From: a virus
IMG/VR virus record: IMGVR_UViG_3300036851_000104
Span: 1-41,421 of that record
Strand: one strand, 5' to 3'
Length of the DNA stretch: 41,421 nt
Under the pieces are notes generated by a model. The model had not been told where the DNA came from. It was given only the letters and a program-made list of their open reading frames with translations, and did no database searches. Made by a program: the position numbers and the translations under genes. Of this stretch, positions 31,168 through 39,157 are shown piece by piece. The number at the start of each line of letters is the position of its first letter. Position 1 is the first letter of the stretch.

Positions 31168-31214
31168 GTCCTACGGGGAATGGTAGCGCTCCGGTCGGAG
31201 GACATCGTAGGACA
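31167..31214 (-). promoter_or_regulatory. Inverted repeat over the HNH-Arc start codon
   Basis: TGTCCTACG (31167-31175) and CGTAGGACA (31206-31214) are perfect 9-base complements 30 bases apart. The arm nearest the gene includes AGGA and reaches the first base of the ATG. It could bind an Arc-type dimer, or form an mRNA hairpin that hides the start. Confidence 0.55.
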
Positions 31215-31231
31215 AAGCGTTTTCGTGTTCG

Positions 31232-31254
31232 CTAGCCGAGCCACTAGCCGAAAA
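31232..31254 (+). promoter_or_regulatory. Start-associated motif copy 8 with a partial duplicate
   Basis: CTAGCCGA (31232-31239) followed by the full CTAGCCGAAAA (31244-31254). ATG 31262 of the tail-tube gene lies 8 bases after the last A. This is the only place with a partial second copy. Confidence 0.75.
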
Positions 31255-31261
31255 GCTCTAC

Positions 31262-32251
31262 ATGCCAGAAGTCGCCTCAATATTTTCAGGCGCCCAGATC
31301 GGCGCGGAAACCACCGCTGGCACTCAAGTTTCAGCATCCAAGCTTCTGAATTACCTGAGCCTTGAGCCGGGCATCACGATCAACTTTAACCGCTTCAAGC
31401 CGATGGGGCAATTGGTCGCGTCGGCGATCACGCCAGGTCAGGACTTCACCGAATGGGGCGTGTCGGGGGCGGGCACGTATTCGGAGCTCGTCTACCCATT
31501 CTGTTCGTTATTGGTGAACACGACGCCGACAACGGTGGAGACGACGGCACGCCGCTGGACGTTTACGCCGGCCGGCCGGTCGGAGGACACGATCAAGACG
31601 TTCACGGTCGAGTCGGGTTCGTCGACGCGGGCACAGAAGGCGACATACGTGCTGTTCAACGGGATGGAACTGACGTTCAATCGCACGGATGGCGTCACGC
31701 TGTCCGGGTCGGCGATCGGTCAGCAGATCCAGGACAACATCACGCTGACCGCGTCGCCGACGGCGATTGAGGACCGGCCGATCCTGCCCACTCACTTGGA
31801 CGTGTGGATTGATGCGACGTCGGCTGGTCTTGGGACAACGAAAATGACCCGCGACTTCAACGCGGTGTTCCGTTGCAATGATCGCTGGGGTGCTGTCTGG
31901 CCGCTCAACTCGACGCTGTCCTCGTTCGCCGCGCATGTGAACTTAGAGCCGACTGTTCAGATCGAGTTGACGATGGCGGCGGATTCGCAGGGGATGGGGT
32001 TCTTGACGAACGCTCGTGCCGGGGACACGCGGTATATCCGATTGGGTGCGACGTCGACGGTGCTGGCTGGTACCACGCAGTTTTACGATCTGCGGGTAGA
32101 CATGGCCGGGAAGATTAGCGCGATCAACGCGTTTGATGACCAGGATGGGATCAAGGTCCTGACCTATACGTTCGATGCGATCTATGACGCAGCTTGGGGC
32201 ACCGGGAAGTATTTGGAAGTGCGGTTGACGAACCAGGTGTCGGCGCTGTGA
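31262..32251 (+). CDS. Major tail tube protein
   Basis: This is a 329-residue protein from ATG 31262. Beta-rich (e.g. FTPAGRSEDTIKTFTVESGSSTRAQKATYVLFNGMELTFNRTDG), it sits directly before the two-gene chaperone block and tape measure, the fixed position of the tail tube gene in siphoviruses. It is long for the family, which may include an extra beta domain. Confidence 0.8.
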   Translation: MPEVASIFSGAQIGAETTAGTQVSASKLLNYLSLEPGITINFNRFKPMGQLVASAITPGQDFTEWGVSGAGTYSELVYPFCSLLVNTTPTTVETTARRWTFTPAGRSEDTIKTFTVESGSSTRAQKATYVLFNGMELTFNRTDGVTLSGSAIGQQIQDNITLTASPTAIEDRPILPTHLDVWIDATSAGLGTTKMTRDFNAVFRCNDRWGAVWPLNSTLSSFAAHVNLEPTVQIELTMAADSQGMGFLTNARAGDTRYIRLGATSTVLAGTTQFYDLRVDMAGKISAINAFDDQDGIKVLTYTFDAIYDAAWGTGKYLEVRLTNQVSAL

Positions 32252-32314
32252 TCTGGCTCGCGCCTGGTGTGAACACGTTGCGGCGCCGCTGCATCTTCTC
32301 GATCAGGAGGGCAC

Positions 32315-32467
32315 ATGCCTGACAAGGATGAGAGCAAAGAGGCTGTGAAGGTTGAGGCTCCGGTGGAAGTGAAGGTTGCGGAGCGGAAGTCGGCGTCGAA
32401 GCCGATTGTGGCTGCTGATGGGCATGTGGTGTTGAGCCAGGAGGACATCAATGCCCGCGACTCCTAA
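32315..32467 (+). CDS. Small charged tail-region protein
   Basis: This is a 50-residue, Lys/Glu/Val-rich protein from ATG 32315, which follows an AGGAGGG ribosome site. It overlaps the chaperone gene by 17 bases. It may be a small tail accessory. Function is unknown. Confidence 0.55.
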   Translation: MPDKDESKEAVKVEAPVEVKVAERKSASKPIVAADGHVVLSQEDINARDS

Positions 32468-32900
32468 TCAGGTTCAGCGGCAGAAGATCGTTTCGCACAC
32501 GGTCGATTTCGGCGACGGGGTCACGGTCGACTTCTCGTTTGATCGCAACAAGATCACAGACGCTTGGTTTGACCGCTGGGGGCAGCTGGAGAAGGAGCGG
32601 AGTTCCGGCGCGCTTAACGTCGTCCTCCATGACCTGTTGTTGGGCTGGGACATGGTCAACGACGATGGATCGCCATATCCCTTGACGCCTGAGAATTTGC
32701 GGATCTTCAGCATTCCTGACAAGGGTCTGATCGTCGAGGAGTTGATGAGGGCTGCGGTGCCGCAGAGGGCTGAGGGGGAAGGCTCAAGCGCTATCTCGTC
32801 TACTCCCAGCACGCCCTCTATGGAGCAGCCGGCGAGCCACCCGAATGGGCCGCAGCCTTCCCTGTCGCCCGCACCCTCGGAATCCCCGTCCCTGAAGTAG
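32451..32900 (+). CDS. Tail assembly chaperone, short (G-type) product
   Basis: This is a 149-residue protein from ATG 32451. Its position between tail tube and tape measure and the size match the lambda gpG family, which coats the tape measure during tail building. After a GGGGGAA stretch at 32774-32780 the frame ends in low-complexity Ser/Pro. A -1 shift there gives the longer G-T type product of 180 residues. Confidence 0.85.
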   Translation: MPATPNQVQRQKIVSHTVDFGDGVTVDFSFDRNKITDAWFDRWGQLEKERSSGALNVVLHDLLLGWDMVNDDGSPYPLTPENLRIFSIPDKGLIVEELMRAAVPQRAEGEGSSAISSTPSTPSMEQPASHPNGPQPSLSPAPSESPSLK

Positions 32901-32992
32901 AAGCCGTGCCGCTCTTCTGGGTGGTAGCGGCGCAGATGTGGAACGAGGCGGAGGCGGCGGCGCAGAAGGCCGCTGAGGCGAGGCGCAACTAA
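32451..32992 (+). CDS. Tail assembly chaperone, frameshifted (G-T type) product
   Basis: A -1 shift at G GGG GAA (32774-32780) takes ribosomes from the G frame into a frame reading RYLVYSQHALYGAAGEPPEW...MWNEAEAAAQKAAEARRN, which ends at TAA 32990-32992, one base before the tape measure ATG. The -1 frame has a stop at 32771-32773, just before the slippery run, so the shift must happen after it. The total is 180 residues. Such fusions are conserved in siphovirus tails and set the G to G-T ratio. Confidence 0.78.
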
Positions 32993-35431
32993 ATGGCGAC
33001 CGTCGCGAAACTTGAGGCTGTCCTCAGCGCCGATACGACGCGGTTCGATTCCGCGATGGCGCGCTCCCAGGGTCAGATGGAGGGCGCGAAGCGGATCATC
33101 ACCGGCGCGGCGCTGGGGATCGCTGGCGGGGTCGGGTTCCTTGGTGTGAAGGCTGTTTCGGCGGCTGCTGATTTCGAGGCTGGGCTGAACAAGATGCAGG
33201 CGGTCTCGGGTGCGACGAACGAGCAGATGAAGGAGATCTCGAAGACGGCGATCAAGCTCGGGAATGACACGAAGCTTCCGGGTACATCGGCGAAGGACGC
33301 GGCCGAGGCAATGACCGAGCTGGCGAAGTCTGGTTTGAACGTGGATCAGACGATGAAAGCAGTGCGGTCGACGTTGGTGTTGTCTGCTGCTTCGGGCGTG
33401 TCGAACGCTCGAGCGGCCGAGATCGCCTCCAATGCCCTCAATGCGTTCGGCCTGGATGCATCGAAGACGGGCCGGGTCGTTGATTTCCTCGCCAATGCTG
33501 CGAACGCTTCATCGATTGAGATCGAAGACGCAGCCGATGCGATGAAGATGGCCGGCGCCGTCTTCTCGGGCTTTCAGGGTCCCGCCGTCGGTGCCGAGCA
33601 GGCGTTGAAGGATCTGAATACGGCGGTGGCGATCCTCGGCAACGCGGGGATCAAGGGATCGGATGCTGGCACGGCGCTGAAGCAGATGCTGTTGCAGTTG
33701 ACCGGCCCTAGCGATAAGGCGAAGGGTGCGATGCGCGCCTTGTACGTAGAGGCGATGAATCCGGCCGCCGCGAGCTCGGAGAATCTCACGAAGGCGTTGC
33801 AGGGCGGCAAGGACGCTTCGGAGGCGCTCTCGTCGATCTCGAAGCAAGCGGGTGCGTCGGTGCAGGCTGGCGGCGATATCGCGTTCGACGCGGCCGGGAA
33901 GATGCGTCCCCTGAAAGAAATCATCGACCTTGTTGCTGCCGGGACGAAGACCATGACGCAGGAGCAGCGGTCCGCCTACATCACGATGATCTTCGGCGCC
34001 GACGCCTCACGGGCGGTGATCGCGTTGATGCGTCAGCAGGGTGAAGGCTGGGACACGATGGCCGAGAAGATCGGCAAGGCCGGGGCGGCGGAGGAGCTGG
34101 CGGCGGCGAAGATGAAGGGTTTGCGTGGTGCCCAGGAGGCGTTGCGTTCCTCGTTGGATACGTTGGCGATCACGTTCGGGCTCGTGCTGCTGCCGTACGT
34201 GCAAAGCGCGACACAGGCGCTGACGAACATGACCGGATTCATCGCGGAGCATCAGTCTGCGGCGATCGCCGTTACCGGCGTGCTGTTTACGCTCGCCGCG
34301 TTGTATCTGACGACACGGGCGAACATCATGCTCGTTACTGCCGCGCAGAATCTCGGGACGCTTGCCCATAACGCGTTTGCACTCGCTACGGGTCGTGCGA
34401 CGGCAGCTCAACTCGGATTGAACACGGCAATGCGCGCGAACATCATTGGCGCGATCATCACCGCCCTCCAACTACTTGTTGTGGGAGTAGTCATCGCCTA
34501 CCAGAAATCGGAGACATTCCGGAACATTGTCGACGGTTTGTGGGGCGCGTTGCAGACGTTCTTCGGAGTTCTCAAAGCGGTAGCGGGCTGGATCATCGAG
34601 AACGCAGCGCGTGTCGGCGGATTACTTGAGGCGATCTTTCGTGTCACCCCGCTCGGTGTCTTGATCACTCGGCTGGATGATGTGTTTGGGCTTTTGCGCC
34701 GGTTCGCGACTTGGGTTATCGAGAACGGCGGCAAGATCCTCGATCCACTCATTGATGGGTTCCGCGCATTGGCACGGTGGATTGGGGAAGTCATCGACGG
34801 AATCAAGTGGCTAATCGCGAAGATTCCTTCGCTTCCGAAGCTGCCGGACATCAATCCGTTCGGCGGTGACGTCAGGGATCCGAGGATGATGCTGCCGCCG
34901 CAGGGGCCAGTTGGCGCTGGCCGCGCGGATGTCTCTCCAGCGCTGTGGGATGAACTCTCAGGTGCCCAACGGTTCGGGTTGGTGCTGACTAGCGGTTACC
35001 GCCCCGGCGCGATCACACGGTCAGGGACACGCTCAGACCACTCGTACTATCCGTCGAAGGCGATTGATGTTACCGGGTCGGCGGGAGCGATGGCGCGGTT
35101 CTTCACCTGGCTGATCGGCAACAGGGGTGTGAAGCAGGCGTTCTATGACCCGCTGGGTTCGATCTTCGGCGGTGTCCTCTCAAGCTACCGCGAGGGCGGC
35201 CACTCAGACCATGTGCATGTGGCGACGTATGACCGCGGCGGGTTCCTTCGCCCGGGGTGGAACCTGGCGTATAACGGTTTGGGACGGCCGGAGCCTGTCG
35301 GGGTGGGCAACATCACGATCCCGGTGTCGATCGGCGGGGAGCATGTTGCGACGGTCGTGTTCGACATGCTGCGACGGAAGGCGCAGGTGTTTGAGCGGAA
35401 CAATCAGCGTCCAGCGTTCGGGGCTAGCTGA
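32993..35431 (+). CDS. Tape measure protein with LAS-type peptidase domain
   Basis: This is an 812-residue protein, the longest frame in the window. The N-terminal 380 residues have the phage tape-measure pattern (SAKDAAEAMTELAKSGLNVDQTMKAVR, GSDAGTALKQMLLQL). Hydrophobic segments lie about residues 420-620. The C-terminal domain (SGYRPGAITRSGTRSDHSYYPSKAIDVTG...HSDHVHVAT) has the H...D...HxH zinc pattern of LAS/D-Ala-D-Ala carboxypeptidase-type enzymes and may open cell-wall peptides during DNA entry. At about 1.5 angstrom per residue the tail would be near 120 nm, an estimate. Confidence 0.92.
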   Translation: MATVAKLEAVLSADTTRFDSAMARSQGQMEGAKRIITGAALGIAGGVGFLGVKAVSAAADFEAGLNKMQAVSGATNEQMKEISKTAIKLGNDTKLPGTSAKDAAEAMTELAKSGLNVDQTMKAVRSTLVLSAASGVSNARAAEIASNALNAFGLDASKTGRVVDFLANAANASSIEIEDAADAMKMAGAVFSGFQGPAVGAEQALKDLNTAVAILGNAGIKGSDAGTALKQMLLQLTGPSDKAKGAMRALYVEAMNPAAASSENLTKALQGGKDASEALSSISKQAGASVQAGGDIAFDAAGKMRPLKEIIDLVAAGTKTMTQEQRSAYITMIFGADASRAVIALMRQQGEGWDTMAEKIGKAGAAEELAAAKMKGLRGAQEALRSSLDTLAITFGLVLLPYVQSATQALTNMTGFIAEHQSAAIAVTGVLFTLAALYLTTRANIMLVTAAQNLGTLAHNAFALATGRATAAQLGLNTAMRANIIGAIITALQLLVVGVVIAYQKSETFRNIVDGLWGALQTFFGVLKAVAGWIIENAARVGGLLEAIFRVTPLGVLITRLDDVFGLLRRFATWVIENGGKILDPLIDGFRALARWIGEVIDGIKWLIAKIPSLPKLPDINPFGGDVRDPRMMLPPQGPVGAGRADVSPALWDELSGAQRFGLVLTSGYRPGAITRSGTRSDHSYYPSKAIDVTGSAGAMARFFTWLIGNRGVKQAFYDPLGSIFGGVLSSYREGGHSDHVHVATYDRGGFLRPGWNLAYNGLGRPEPVGVGNITIPVSIGGEHVATVVFDMLRRKAQVFERNNQRPAFGAS

Positions 35432-36033
35432 TGGCGAAGTACACGCCGCAGACGTGGACTGATGGTGTTTCGAGCGCGTCGGCTGCGCGGATGACCGTGA
35501 TCGAGAACGGTATCCGCGAGGCGTCAATGGGCCGCTCAACGACGTTCCCCACCAGCCCGGTCGATGGTGATATCCATGTTTACCCGGCGGATACAACGAA
35601 CGGTGTGATGTGGATGTTCATGTATCGGTCTGTGCCGAACGATTGGGAATTCATTGGTGGGTCGCCGCTATTTGCCGAAGTGACGACAGATGAAAGTACG
35701 ACTTCTACATCTTATGCGGCCTTGGCTACCGCAGGTCCATCAATTGCACTGCCGTTTGTGGGAGATTATATGGTGGAAATTGGCTGTCACTCATATAACA
35801 GTGGTTCCGCGCAGAATTCCATGAGTTATGACATAGGAGCAACAGCCGCTGCCGATGTTGACCGAGTCCTTCCGCAAGTGAGTGCAGGAGGGCAAATCTA
35901 TGTAGCTTCACGGCCTAGAAGAAAGACAGGGCTAACGGCCGTCACGCTAACAGCCAAATACAAAACTAGTGCCGGTACGGCTCAATTCCTGAATCGCTGG
36001 ATGCGGGTTGTACCCATCCGCCATACCCCATAA
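35431..36033 (+). CDS. Tail protein, tip or fibre-like
   Basis: This is a 200-residue protein from ATG 35431, whose start overlaps the tape measure stop. The N-terminal half resembles tail-fibre attachment segments (YTPQTWTDGVSSASAARMTVIENGIREA, a pattern common in phage tail fibres). The C-terminal half is beta-rich. From about 35650 the base composition is distinctly less GC-rich, which suggests recent exchange of the receptor-contacting part. Confidence 0.72.
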   Translation: MAKYTPQTWTDGVSSASAARMTVIENGIREASMGRSTTFPTSPVDGDIHVYPADTTNGVMWMFMYRSVPNDWEFIGGSPLFAEVTTDESTTSTSYAALATAGPSIALPFVGDYMVEIGCHSYNSGSAQNSMSYDIGATAAADVDRVLPQVSAGGQIYVASRPRRKTGLTAVTLTAKYKTSAGTAQFLNRWMRVVPIRHTP

Positions 36034-37896
36034 ATGGCAACAGTCGGAACGAAACTGACGATTCCGTTTACGGTCGGGGCATCACAGATCGTCGGGCAAG
36101 GAAATCACCCAGAATTATGGGTGCTCTACTCGATCGATGACGCGTCCGACACAGATCCGCTTTGGCAAGATGCAACATCCAAGATCCGCGCATGGGCCAC
36201 GTCACGCGGCCGTAATACCGAGCTTGAGGAAATCGATGCTGGCACTGCCACGATCACGCTCGATAACCGCACGCGAACCTTCGATCCTGTAGCGAACACG
36301 GCGATCCGACCAATGAACCGCTGGTGGATTCGCGAGCAGTTCAGCGGAGAAACCCAAGACATGTTTAAGGGGTATGCCGATTCATACGATCAACAATGGC
36401 CAGCTCCAGTCGGCGATGCGCTCGCGGTGGTCTCATGTACCGATGAGTTCAAAGTGCTGGCACTAGACAGGTTGCCGACAACTGACCCTCCAAGGGATAA
36501 CTACGCAGATATGGTCATGTTCGATCAGCCGACAGGCTACTGGCGCATGAACGATGATGCCGAAACATTGCAGGCAGCCTCGACGATAGGGCCGTCGCTG
36601 GCGGCACCAGTTAGCGGTGTGAGCCAAGACACCGATTCAGCAATTATCGGCGACCCTGGTTCGGCATTACAAACAAGCGGCACAGAATATCTATTCCATA
36701 CTGTCGAAGCTGGTGATACAGGCGATGTGGCTGGCTTGGGAGAGTTCACCGTCGAGACATGGTTCATGAACGATTCGAACGCCTACCCGGCCGCGACGAC
36801 CGACATCATCACTGGGCCCACACAAGGCGGAGGGCAAATCACCTATCAGCTTCGTCATCTCTCGTCAGGGGTTCTCGAGATCGCAGCCCGTAACTCTGGC
36901 GGCTCGACCATAACCGCTACGTCATCCTCAATCATCTTGCAACAGTGGCATCACGTCGTTGGGACCATAACTGGCGGTAGTCTGCGTCTATATCTCAACG
37001 GTGCGCAGGTTGCCGCAAACGCATGGACTGGAACATTCGGAGCTGTTGATGCCGGCAGCCAATTCATTGTTGGCGATAATGGTGGAACAAGCGTCACCAT
37101 TGGGCATGATGAGGTTGCGTTCTATCGTTATGGATTGAGCGCATCCCGAATTACCGCGCACTACGTCGCTGGGACACAGCGCGGTTTTCAAACTCAACAA
37201 TCTGGGGCACGCATCGGAGCGATCCTTGATGCCATCGACTCGCAAGCATCCCGGAGACTCGATGCGGGCGTTCGAACTATTTTCCCACGCTACATGATTG
37301 GGCAAGACGCGCTCGGAGAGATTCGTATGGCACTTCGATCCGATGACCCGGACTCTGTGTTGTTCGCAGCGAAGGACGGAACGCTCGTCTATCTCGATAA
37401 TGACCATCGTTCCTCCAGTCCCTATAACACGATCCAACTGACGTTCGACGATGATGGAACAGACCTTCCCTATACCGAGATTGATCTTGATTACAGCGAG
37501 GCGTTCCTTGTAAATGACTGGAATGTCACTCGCACGGGCGGGTTGGTACAGACAGCTTCAGATGCTACGTCAATCAGCAGATATTTCAAACGGTCACAGT
37601 CGATCACTGATCTTCCTGTTACCAGCGATGCTGAGTCTTTGTCGGTTGCAAATGCGATGCTCGCAAAATACAAGGATCCAATGATCCGCATTACATCTTT
37701 GACAGTTACTACGCAACTACCGGACCTGGCGGAAGCGATTTTTCGCCGTGACATCGGAGACCGTATCCGTATTCTCCGTACACCGCCTGGTGGTGGCGCG
37801 AGGATCGACCAGACATCTTTCATCCAGAAGATTGACGCTAGCGGCTCAAACGATGGACAACCGTGGAAGTTTGTTTTCTCGGTGTCGCCGCTGTGA
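36034..37896 (+). CDS. Tail tip/fibre protein with a lectin-like domain
   Basis: This is a 620-residue protein from ATG 36034, adjacent to the previous stop. An N-terminal tail-tip part to about residue 165 precedes a concanavalin/LamG-like insertion (about 165-390: YWRMNDDAETL, FTVETWFMND, QQWHHVVGTITGGSLRLYLNG, DEVAFYRYGLSASRI). The remainder returns to a tip-type fold (RIRILRTPPGGGARIDQT). It probably binds host surface carbohydrate. The gene is less GC-rich than the rest of the genome, as with the fibre gene upstream. Confidence 0.8.
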   Translation: MATVGTKLTIPFTVGASQIVGQGNHPELWVLYSIDDASDTDPLWQDATSKIRAWATSRGRNTELEEIDAGTATITLDNRTRTFDPVANTAIRPMNRWWIREQFSGETQDMFKGYADSYDQQWPAPVGDALAVVSCTDEFKVLALDRLPTTDPPRDNYADMVMFDQPTGYWRMNDDAETLQAASTIGPSLAAPVSGVSQDTDSAIIGDPGSALQTSGTEYLFHTVEAGDTGDVAGLGEFTVETWFMNDSNAYPAATTDIITGPTQGGGQITYQLRHLSSGVLEIAARNSGGSTITATSSSIILQQWHHVVGTITGGSLRLYLNGAQVAANAWTGTFGAVDAGSQFIVGDNGGTSVTIGHDEVAFYRYGLSASRITAHYVAGTQRGFQTQQSGARIGAILDAIDSQASRRLDAGVRTIFPRYMIGQDALGEIRMALRSDDPDSVLFAAKDGTLVYLDNDHRSSSPYNTIQLTFDDDGTDLPYTEIDLDYSEAFLVNDWNVTRTGGLVQTASDATSISRYFKRSQSITDLPVTSDAESLSVANAMLAKYKDPMIRITSLTVTTQLPDLAEAIFRRDIGDRIRILRTPPGGGARIDQTSFIQKIDASGSNDGQPWKFVFSVSPL

Positions 37897-37899
37897 AGT

Positions 37900-37944
37900 G
37901 GCCCGCCCGGTAAGGAGGGGTTTAGTCACCTAACAAGGCGGGCC
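37900..37944. terminator. Stem-loop element B, possible bidirectional terminator
   Basis: GGCCCGCC (37900-37907) pairs with GGCGGGCC (37937-37944) across a 29-base interval, with an inner near-perfect stem (GTAAGG with CCTAAC). It lies between convergent genes: the tail protein ending at 37896 and the reverse gene whose stop begins at 37946. It resembles element A. There is no T run. Confidence 0.62.
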
Positions 37945-38246
37945 TAAGCGAGAGTGTAAACCAGCCGCACTTTCGAGCAGGAGTCGCGGACGTTCGCGAC
38001 ACGCCAGCGCATCCGCTTCCCAGGACCTCTCGCAAGCAGCGACACAGCTACCCCGCGCCCATACCACTCCGCGTAGTCACGGCCGTTCCGGGAACCCGAC
38101 AACTCGCCGCCGTTCGCGAACACGCGCAACCGCTTCACTTTCGCGCTGACCGGGCGCGTCCAGAACGTCTCTCGCTCGCAGACGGTGGCGTTAATCGACT
38201 CACCGCCGGAAGCGAATGCCAATGCCGTGAAGGCGAGGGCGAGCAT
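37944..38246 (-). CDS. Reverse-strand small secreted-type protein
   Basis: This is a 100-residue protein from ATG 38246. Residues 1-13 (LALAFTALAFAS) form a short hydrophobic start compatible with a signal peptide, and the protein has two Cys that could bond. It is Arg-rich and strand-rich. No ribosome site was seen and no family is recognised, but the full-length frame opposite to an empty + strand supports it. It could be a lysogeny-expressed gene. Confidence 0.5.
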   Translation of the reverse strand: MLALAFTALAFASGGESINATVCERETFWTRPVSAKVKRLRVFANGGELSGSRNGRDYAEWYGRGVAVSLLARGPGKRMRWRVANVRDSCSKVRLVYTLA

Positions 38247-38259
38247 TGGTGGAGAGTAC

Positions 38260-38270
38260 CTAGCCGAAAA
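38260..38270 (+). promoter_or_regulatory. Start-associated motif copy 9
   Basis: CTAGCCGAAAA, the last copy, before the endolysin gene. GTG 38280 lies 10 bases after the last A. No ribosome site precedes it. Confidence 0.75.
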
Positions 38271-38279
38271 CCGAAGCTA

Positions 38280-38951
38280 GTGAAACTTGTCTCGCGTCAA
38301 GCATGGGGCGCGCGGGCGTCGAAGTCGGTGACGCCGCTGCCGAACCCGGACGAGCTCGTGTTCCACTACAGCGCCGCGAACGCGGACGAGCAGGCCGCTC
38401 ACGCTAATTGCGCCGCCCGCGTTCGCGGCATCCAACGCTACCACCAAGACACGCAAGGCTGGCAGGACATCGCCTACAGCTTCCTCGCCTGCAAGCACGG
38501 GTACATCTTTGAGGGACGCGGCTGGAACGTGAAGTCGGCGGCCACGGGCACGGCAAACAGCCACACGATCGCCTGCTGCTTCCTCGGCGACGACACCGCC
38601 AACCGCGACGACCTCACCGGCGCCGGCCGCCAAGCGCTCCTCGACATCGCCAAAGCAGCGTTCGCAACTGAAGGAATCAAAAAATTCAGCGGTCACCGCG
38701 ACCACATGTCGACGAAATGCCCCGGCGACGAAATCCACCGGTACGTGACCTCAGCGTCGTTCAAGCGCAACGCGACCACGACCAGCAGCCCGAAGCCGAA
38801 GCGGACCGCCTACGACGTCAGGGTCTTCAACGACAAGGGTGAACTGATTAAGCGCTGGCCCCGTTCGCTCGAGCCGGGCAACCAGCTCGTCAAGTTCGGG
38901 GTGTCGAAGAACAAGCCGAAGCGAATCACGATCGACCGGGTCGACCCGTGA
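38280..38951 (+). CDS. N-acetylmuramoyl-L-alanine amidase endolysin
   Basis: This is a 223-residue protein. The amidase_2/PGRP fold has zinc ligands H29 (FHYSA), H139 (SGHRDH) and C147 (KCPGD). It cuts the bond between muramic acid and the peptide stem. A C-terminal basic domain of about 60 residues (SSPKPKRTAYDVRVFNDKGE) may bind the cell wall. GTG 38280 is preceded by motif copy 9 and no ribosome site. Membrane-protein genes follow at once, forming a lysis cassette. Confidence 0.93.
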   Translation: MKLVSRQAWGARASKSVTPLPNPDELVFHYSAANADEQAAHANCAARVRGIQRYHQDTQGWQDIAYSFLACKHGYIFEGRGWNVKSAATGTANSHTIACCFLGDDTANRDDLTGAGRQALLDIAKAAFATEGIKKFSGHRDHMSTKCPGDEIHRYVTSASFKRNATTTSSPKPKRTAYDVRVFNDKGELIKRWPRSLEPGNQLVKFGVSKNKPKRITIDRVDP

Positions 38952-38986
38952 GGAGAGGATGCGGCCCTCTGCGGCCAGGGTGACGT

Positions 38987-39157
38987 TTGAACCAGTGGTC
39001 CGCTTACCGCGACATCATCCTTTTCTGCGGCGGATTGATCGGGGTCGCGCACGAGATGCTGCTGGCGGATGTGGAGCGTCCGTGGCTGCTCGCGGTCTTC
39101 GCGGCGATGATGGGGCTGCCGGCTTTCCTTCAGCTGGACCGGAAACGCGGCGATTGA
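38987..39157 (+). CDS. Small membrane protein, probable holin
   Basis: This is a 56-residue frame from TTG 38987. Two hydrophobic segments (about 7-23 and 34-48) and a charged end (LDRKRGD) fit a class II-type holin or a phage membrane protein. The stop overlaps the next ATG. The TTG start is a choice made by frame and position; the GTG at 38980 opens a different, less plausible frame. Confidence 0.55.
   Translation: MNQWSAYRDIILFCGGLIGVAHEMLLADVERPWLLAVFAAMMGLPAFLQLDRKRGD

Larger units (their letters stand above)
37897..38279. other. Intergenic segment between tail and lysis modules
   Basis: This holds a strong hairpin (37900-37944), a reverse-strand small gene (37944-38246) and motif copy 9 at 38260. 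No + strand gene is visible. Confidence 0.7.
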
